From a virus: a stretch of DNA of 40,019 nucleotides. Below are positions 38,173-40,019 of the stretch, piece by piece. The stretch spans positions 1 to 40,019 of the IMG/VR virus record IMGVR_UViG_3300045131_001374; one strand, written 5' to 3'. The position numbers were made by a program, and so were the translations under genes. The notes under the pieces are model-generated. The model was not told the DNA's origin, made no database searches, and saw nothing but the letters and a program-made list of their open reading frames with translations. The number at the start of each line of letters is the position of its first letter. The first letter of the stretch is position 1.

Positions 38173-38751
38173 ATGCGTCGCGAAAAGTTGATCGGGTGGC
38201 GGAAGAAAAAGGGGTTGACGCAGGCGAGCCTTGCTGCGTTCCTCAGGTGCGGTCAATCGTGGGTCAATCAGGTCGAATTGGGCACGATTAGCAAGCCCGA
38301 CACTGACCGGATTGAATTGTACGCGCACGCACTCGGGCGATCTGTCACTGAGGTTGCGGAGCAGTTCACGGGGTTGAGCCTCGTGACGCCCGCTGGTGAA
38401 ATAAAACTCACCCCCATGTCGCAACCAACAGGTAGTATCGTCCGGTCAGGGAGAGACAGGATGTGCATCATGCTCGCGAAAGAAGCGCCACACCCATCAG
38501 CGCGCGAGTTTTGGAGGTTGGACGAACCAGGCGGTTTGTTACTCGCCGGGGACGTCCTCGAATCGGTGCGCGGTCAACAGCCCGCGCCCGGCCAGTTCGT
38601 GATCGTGGCGCACGGTGATGTGTTGCTGTTCGGGCGATACCGCAACGACCCGTGCCCGCAAATCGAATCGCTGGACGACGGTTCGCGGACCATCCTGGAT
38701 GAAACGTGGGTCATCCGCGCGACCGTGACCGCCCTGCACCGCACCCTGTAA
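38173..38751 (+). CDS. CI-like repressor
   Basis: A 192-residue protein with an N-terminal XRE helix-turn-helix (LIGWRKKKGLTQASLAAFLR, then SWVNQVELG) and a C-terminal half that resembles the beta-rich LexA/CI dimer domain (GDVLESVRGQQPAPGQFVIV, then GDVLLFGRYR). The serine of the usual G-D-S-M-x-P is absent; the aligned bases give GDVLES. So it may lack RecA-triggered self-cleavage. The ATG at 38173 lies three bases after a run of eight G that doubles as ribosome site. It faces the Cro-like gene across the operators. Confidence 0.85.
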   Translation: MRREKLIGWRKKKGLTQASLAAFLRCGQSWVNQVELGTISKPDTDRIELYAHALGRSVTEVAEQFTGLSLVTPAGEIKLTPMSQPTGSIVRSGRDRMCIMLAKEAPHPSAREFWRLDEPGGLLLAGDVLESVRGQQPAPGQFVIVAHGDVLLFGRYRNDPCPQIESLDDGSRTILDETWVIRATVTALHRTL

Positions 38752-38764
38752 CCCACCCGCAAAG

Positions 38765-38787
38765 AAAAACACGCCCCCTGTTTTTTT
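38765..38787 (+). terminator. Weak intrinsic terminator after the repressor gene
   Basis: AAAAACA (38765-38771) pairs with TGTTTTT (38779-38785) around a 7-base C-rich loop and leads into a run of seven T (38781-38787). The stem is AT-rich, so termination may be partial. It lies 14 bases after the repressor stop and directly before the next promoter. Confidence 0.4.
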
Positions 38788-38790
38788 ATC

Positions 38791-38818
38791 TTGACTCCAC
38801 AAACAGTCCTGCTAATAT
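38791..38818 (+). promoter_or_regulatory. Rightward early promoter
   Basis: TTGACT (38791-38796, five of six) and TAATAT (38813-38818, four of six) are 16 bases apart, in an AT-rich patch. Transcription should begin near 38825 and run through the operon that includes the repeat protein, exonuclease and integrase, with about 190 bases of leader before 39018. Confidence 0.68.
38802..38816. promoter_or_regulatory. Operator-like site O3 in the rightward promoter
   Basis: AACAGTC-C-TGCTAAT has a left arm starting AACAG as in O1 and a right arm sharing GCT and the last T. It lies between -35 and -10, the same place as O1 in the leftward promoter, so one repressor could silence both operons. Confidence 0.42.
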
Positions 38819-38903
38819 CCGTCCACGTTCTGGTTGAAAACCGAATCGATTAGGGGTCAGCGGAAACGCGCTGGACCGTTGCCGCTCAGGTGGTAACGGA
38901 AGC

Positions 38904-38942
38904 CTCGGTAGGACGGTCCGCATCCGTCGAGAACCTACCGAG
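38904..38942 (+). other. Leader hairpin in the rightward operon
   Basis: CTCGGTAGG (38904-38912) pairs perfectly with CCTACCGAG (38934-38942). Directly stacked inside is ACGG (38913-38916) with CCGT (38924-38927), leaving a 7-base loop and a 6-base bulge on one side. It sits in the 5' leader, about 75 bases before the first gene. It could be an attenuator, an antiterminator-binding site or a small RNA. The rest of 38752-39017 has no gene. Confidence 0.6.
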
Positions 38943-39017
38943 CGCGTGGATGGTGGTCCTGGGTGACTCGATTCGGGGGCGGGCTGGACGTTCACTCGGT
39001 TTGATGGAGGGTGTTTG

Positions 39018-39353
39018 ATGGCAACCGATTCTGTCTATCGCGGCCCGATGCTTGTCGAGGTCGTTTCGACCCTGAACGGGACCGTTCGCCGCGTGGCATC
39101 GACCCTGATGCGCGAGGATGCGGTTCGCCTCGTGGACGCGCTGAACGCCAGCCACCCCACGATTCGATACGAGGTTCGTTCGGTGGGCGCGTTGGAACTG
39201 TGTCCCGCTTGCTACCGGGGCCAACGCGAGGAACTTCAGGACAACACGGAACCGCGGCAGGAGTCGGATGCGGGCGTTCCCGTGACGTGCCCGAAGGATT
39301 ACAAGCCGTGCCACATTCCCGGCGCGTGCGATGGATGTGAGGTGACGGCATGA
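39018..39353 (+). CDS. First gene of rightward operon, Cys-containing unknown protein
   Basis: A 111-residue protein. The first 60 residues are alpha/beta (VEVVSTLNGTVRRVAST, then REDAVRLVDALNAS), and the second half carries CPACYRG and CPKDYKPCHIPGACDGCEV, a likely zinc or disulfide site. GGAGG lies seven bases before the ATG at 39018. It overlaps the next gene by 4 bp (ATGA). No family is recognised. Confidence 0.7.
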   Translation: MATDSVYRGPMLVEVVSTLNGTVRRVASTLMREDAVRLVDALNASHPTIRYEVRSVGALELCPACYRGQREELQDNTEPRQESDAGVPVTCPKDYKPCHIPGACDGCEVTA

Positions 39354-40019
39354 AAGCGACAGCGAGGAAGACCGTGAAGAAAACCACCAAGCCCGAAACC
39401 GTCCTGGTCCTACGAACCTGCGATGCGGAGCGGAAATCCTACGGTGGTTTTCAATGGCCCGAATCCGGCCCGGTCGAATGCTCGGACTGGCGGGACAACT
39501 TCGGTTGCGGCGGCGGTCTGCACGGGCTGCTGTGGGGTGAGGGCGACGGGTCGCTACTGAACTGGACCGCCGACGCGTTGTGGTTGGTTGTCGAGGTTCT
39601 TACTTCCGACGTGCGCCACGGGCAGGGCGACATGGTGAAGAAGTGTAAGTTCCCACGGGGCACTGTGCTGTTCTGCGGGACGAGGGATGCGGCGGTTGCG
39701 ATGGTCTTGACTGCAAGGCCGGGATCGGCGTGCGTGGCCTCGACCCTCACGGGCGGGGACGACTCGACCCTCACGGGCGGGTACGCCTCGACCCTCACGG
39801 GCGGGGACGACTCGACCCTCACGGGCGGGAACGCCTCGACCCTCACGGGCGGGGACGCCTCGACCCTCACGGGCGGGGACGACTCGACCCTCACGGGCGG
39901 GGACGCCTCGACCCTCACGGGCGGGTACGCCTCGACCCTCACGGGCGGGGACGACTCGACCCTCACGGGCGGGAACGCCTCGACCCTCACGGGCGGGGAC
40001 GCCTCGACCCTCACGGGCG
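39350..40019 (+). CDS. Octapeptide-repeat protein, N-terminal part (continues at 1-336)
   Basis: The first 129 residues form a globular domain: a basic tail, VLVLRTCDAERKSYGGFQWP, NFGCGGGLHGLLWGEGDGS, ALWLVVEV and KCKFPRGTVLFCGTRDAA. I recognise this as the phage domain (DUF7666-like) that typically precedes short repeats. From about residue 130, eleven full octapeptides [A/D]STLTGG[D/N/Y] and a partial one run to the window end, and about seven more lie at 1-150, about 18 in all. Period and TxT-like Ser/Thr ladder recall ice-nucleation and antifreeze beta-solenoids. The true copy number is uncertain because such repeats collapse in assembly. Confidence 0.85.
   Translation, partial: MKATARKTVKKTTKPETVLVLRTCDAERKSYGGFQWPESGPVECSDWRDNFGCGGGLHGLLWGEGDGSLLNWTADALWLVVEVLTSDVRHGQGDMVKKCKFPRGTVLFCGTRDAAVAMVLTARPGSACVASTLTGGDDSTLTGGYASTLTGGDDSTLTGGNASTLTGGDASTLTGGDDSTLTGGDASTLTGGYASTLTGGDDSTLTGGNASTLTGGDASTLTG
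39737..40019 (+). repeat. 24-bp tandem repeat, left-hand block
   Basis: There are eleven full 24-bp units and a 19-base partial unit. Differences are limited to the first bases of the last codon (GAC, AAC, TAC) and the second base of the first codon (GCC, GAC). All other bases including third positions are identical, a sign of recent expansion or gene conversion. The sequence continues at position 1. Confidence 0.97.

Noticed and set aside
39451-40014. Long minus-strand frame of VRVEASPP-type repeats
   Set aside because: It is the antisense shadow of the 24-bp repeat that is clearly coding on the + strand; repeats open all frames.
39737-40019. CRISPR array
   Set aside because: Units are contiguous 24-mers with no spacers and are in frame inside a protein.
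39737-40019. Diversity-generating retroelement target
   Set aside because: Variation is G/A/T at one base and C/A at another and not adenine-specific, and there is no reverse transcriptase.

Overview
The window looks like an almost complete genome of a temperate, contractile-tailed phage (a Caudoviricetes myovirus or prophage) with high-GC DNA. The two ends fall inside the same 24-bp tandem repeat of a single gene (39350 to end, then 1-336), so the molecule is most simply read as circular or circularly permuted, opened inside the repeat. The host cannot be named from the sequence. The tail follows the Mu gene order, but there is no MuA/MuB transposase. Instead there is a tyrosine integrase, and the head genes are of lambda type (Nu1/gpA terminase, gpW, gpB portal, protease-capsid fusion).

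Layout. (1) A regulatory hub at about 37830-38830: a small Cro-like gene (leftward), a CI-like repressor (rightward), a leftward promoter with a perfect 15-bp palindrome between -35 and -10, and a second, rightward promoter after the repressor with a related operator-like site. (2) Rightward early/accessory operon, 39018 through the end and 1-5651: a Cys-rich protein, the octapeptide-repeat protein, a small membrane protein, a zinc-cluster protein, a PD-(D/E)XK exonuclease with a partner, a tRNA-like element without a D arm, a chain of small unknown genes joined by ATGA/GTGA overlaps, and the integrase. A repeat-rich non-coding stretch (about 5591-5935) behind the integrase is the best attP candidate. 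(3) Leftward early operon, 38066 to 28775: Cro, a replication organiser, a SNF2-like helicase fused to an N4-type DNA methyltransferase, zinc proteins, a PPCQ protein, a RusA resolvase, small unknown genes, a phosphoesterase with an N-terminal HTH, and two paralogous Cys-rich proteins. (4) Late leftward operon, 28705 to 5934: a candidate late promoter followed by an early terminator, then TerS, TerL, gpW, portal, protease-capsid fusion, cement protein, neck and terminator proteins, sheath, tube, chaperone with a -1 frameshift, tape measure, gpN, gpP, gp45, a beta-helix/Ig/gp46 fusion, gp47, gp48, a fibre, and lysis genes (M15 endolysin, XhlA-like membrane protein, Cys-rich membrane protein).

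One gene breaks the pattern: a minimal ATP-dependent DNA ligase (7460-8098) sits on the + strand inside the leftward late block with its own promoter.

Most interesting for follow-up: the STLTGG octapeptide solenoid at the genome junction, the gp46 fusion, the protease-capsid gene with a strong internal start, the promoter/terminator pair ahead of the terminase, the shared operators, and the D-armless tRNA-like element. Homology calls come from recognised motifs and gene order, not from database searches.
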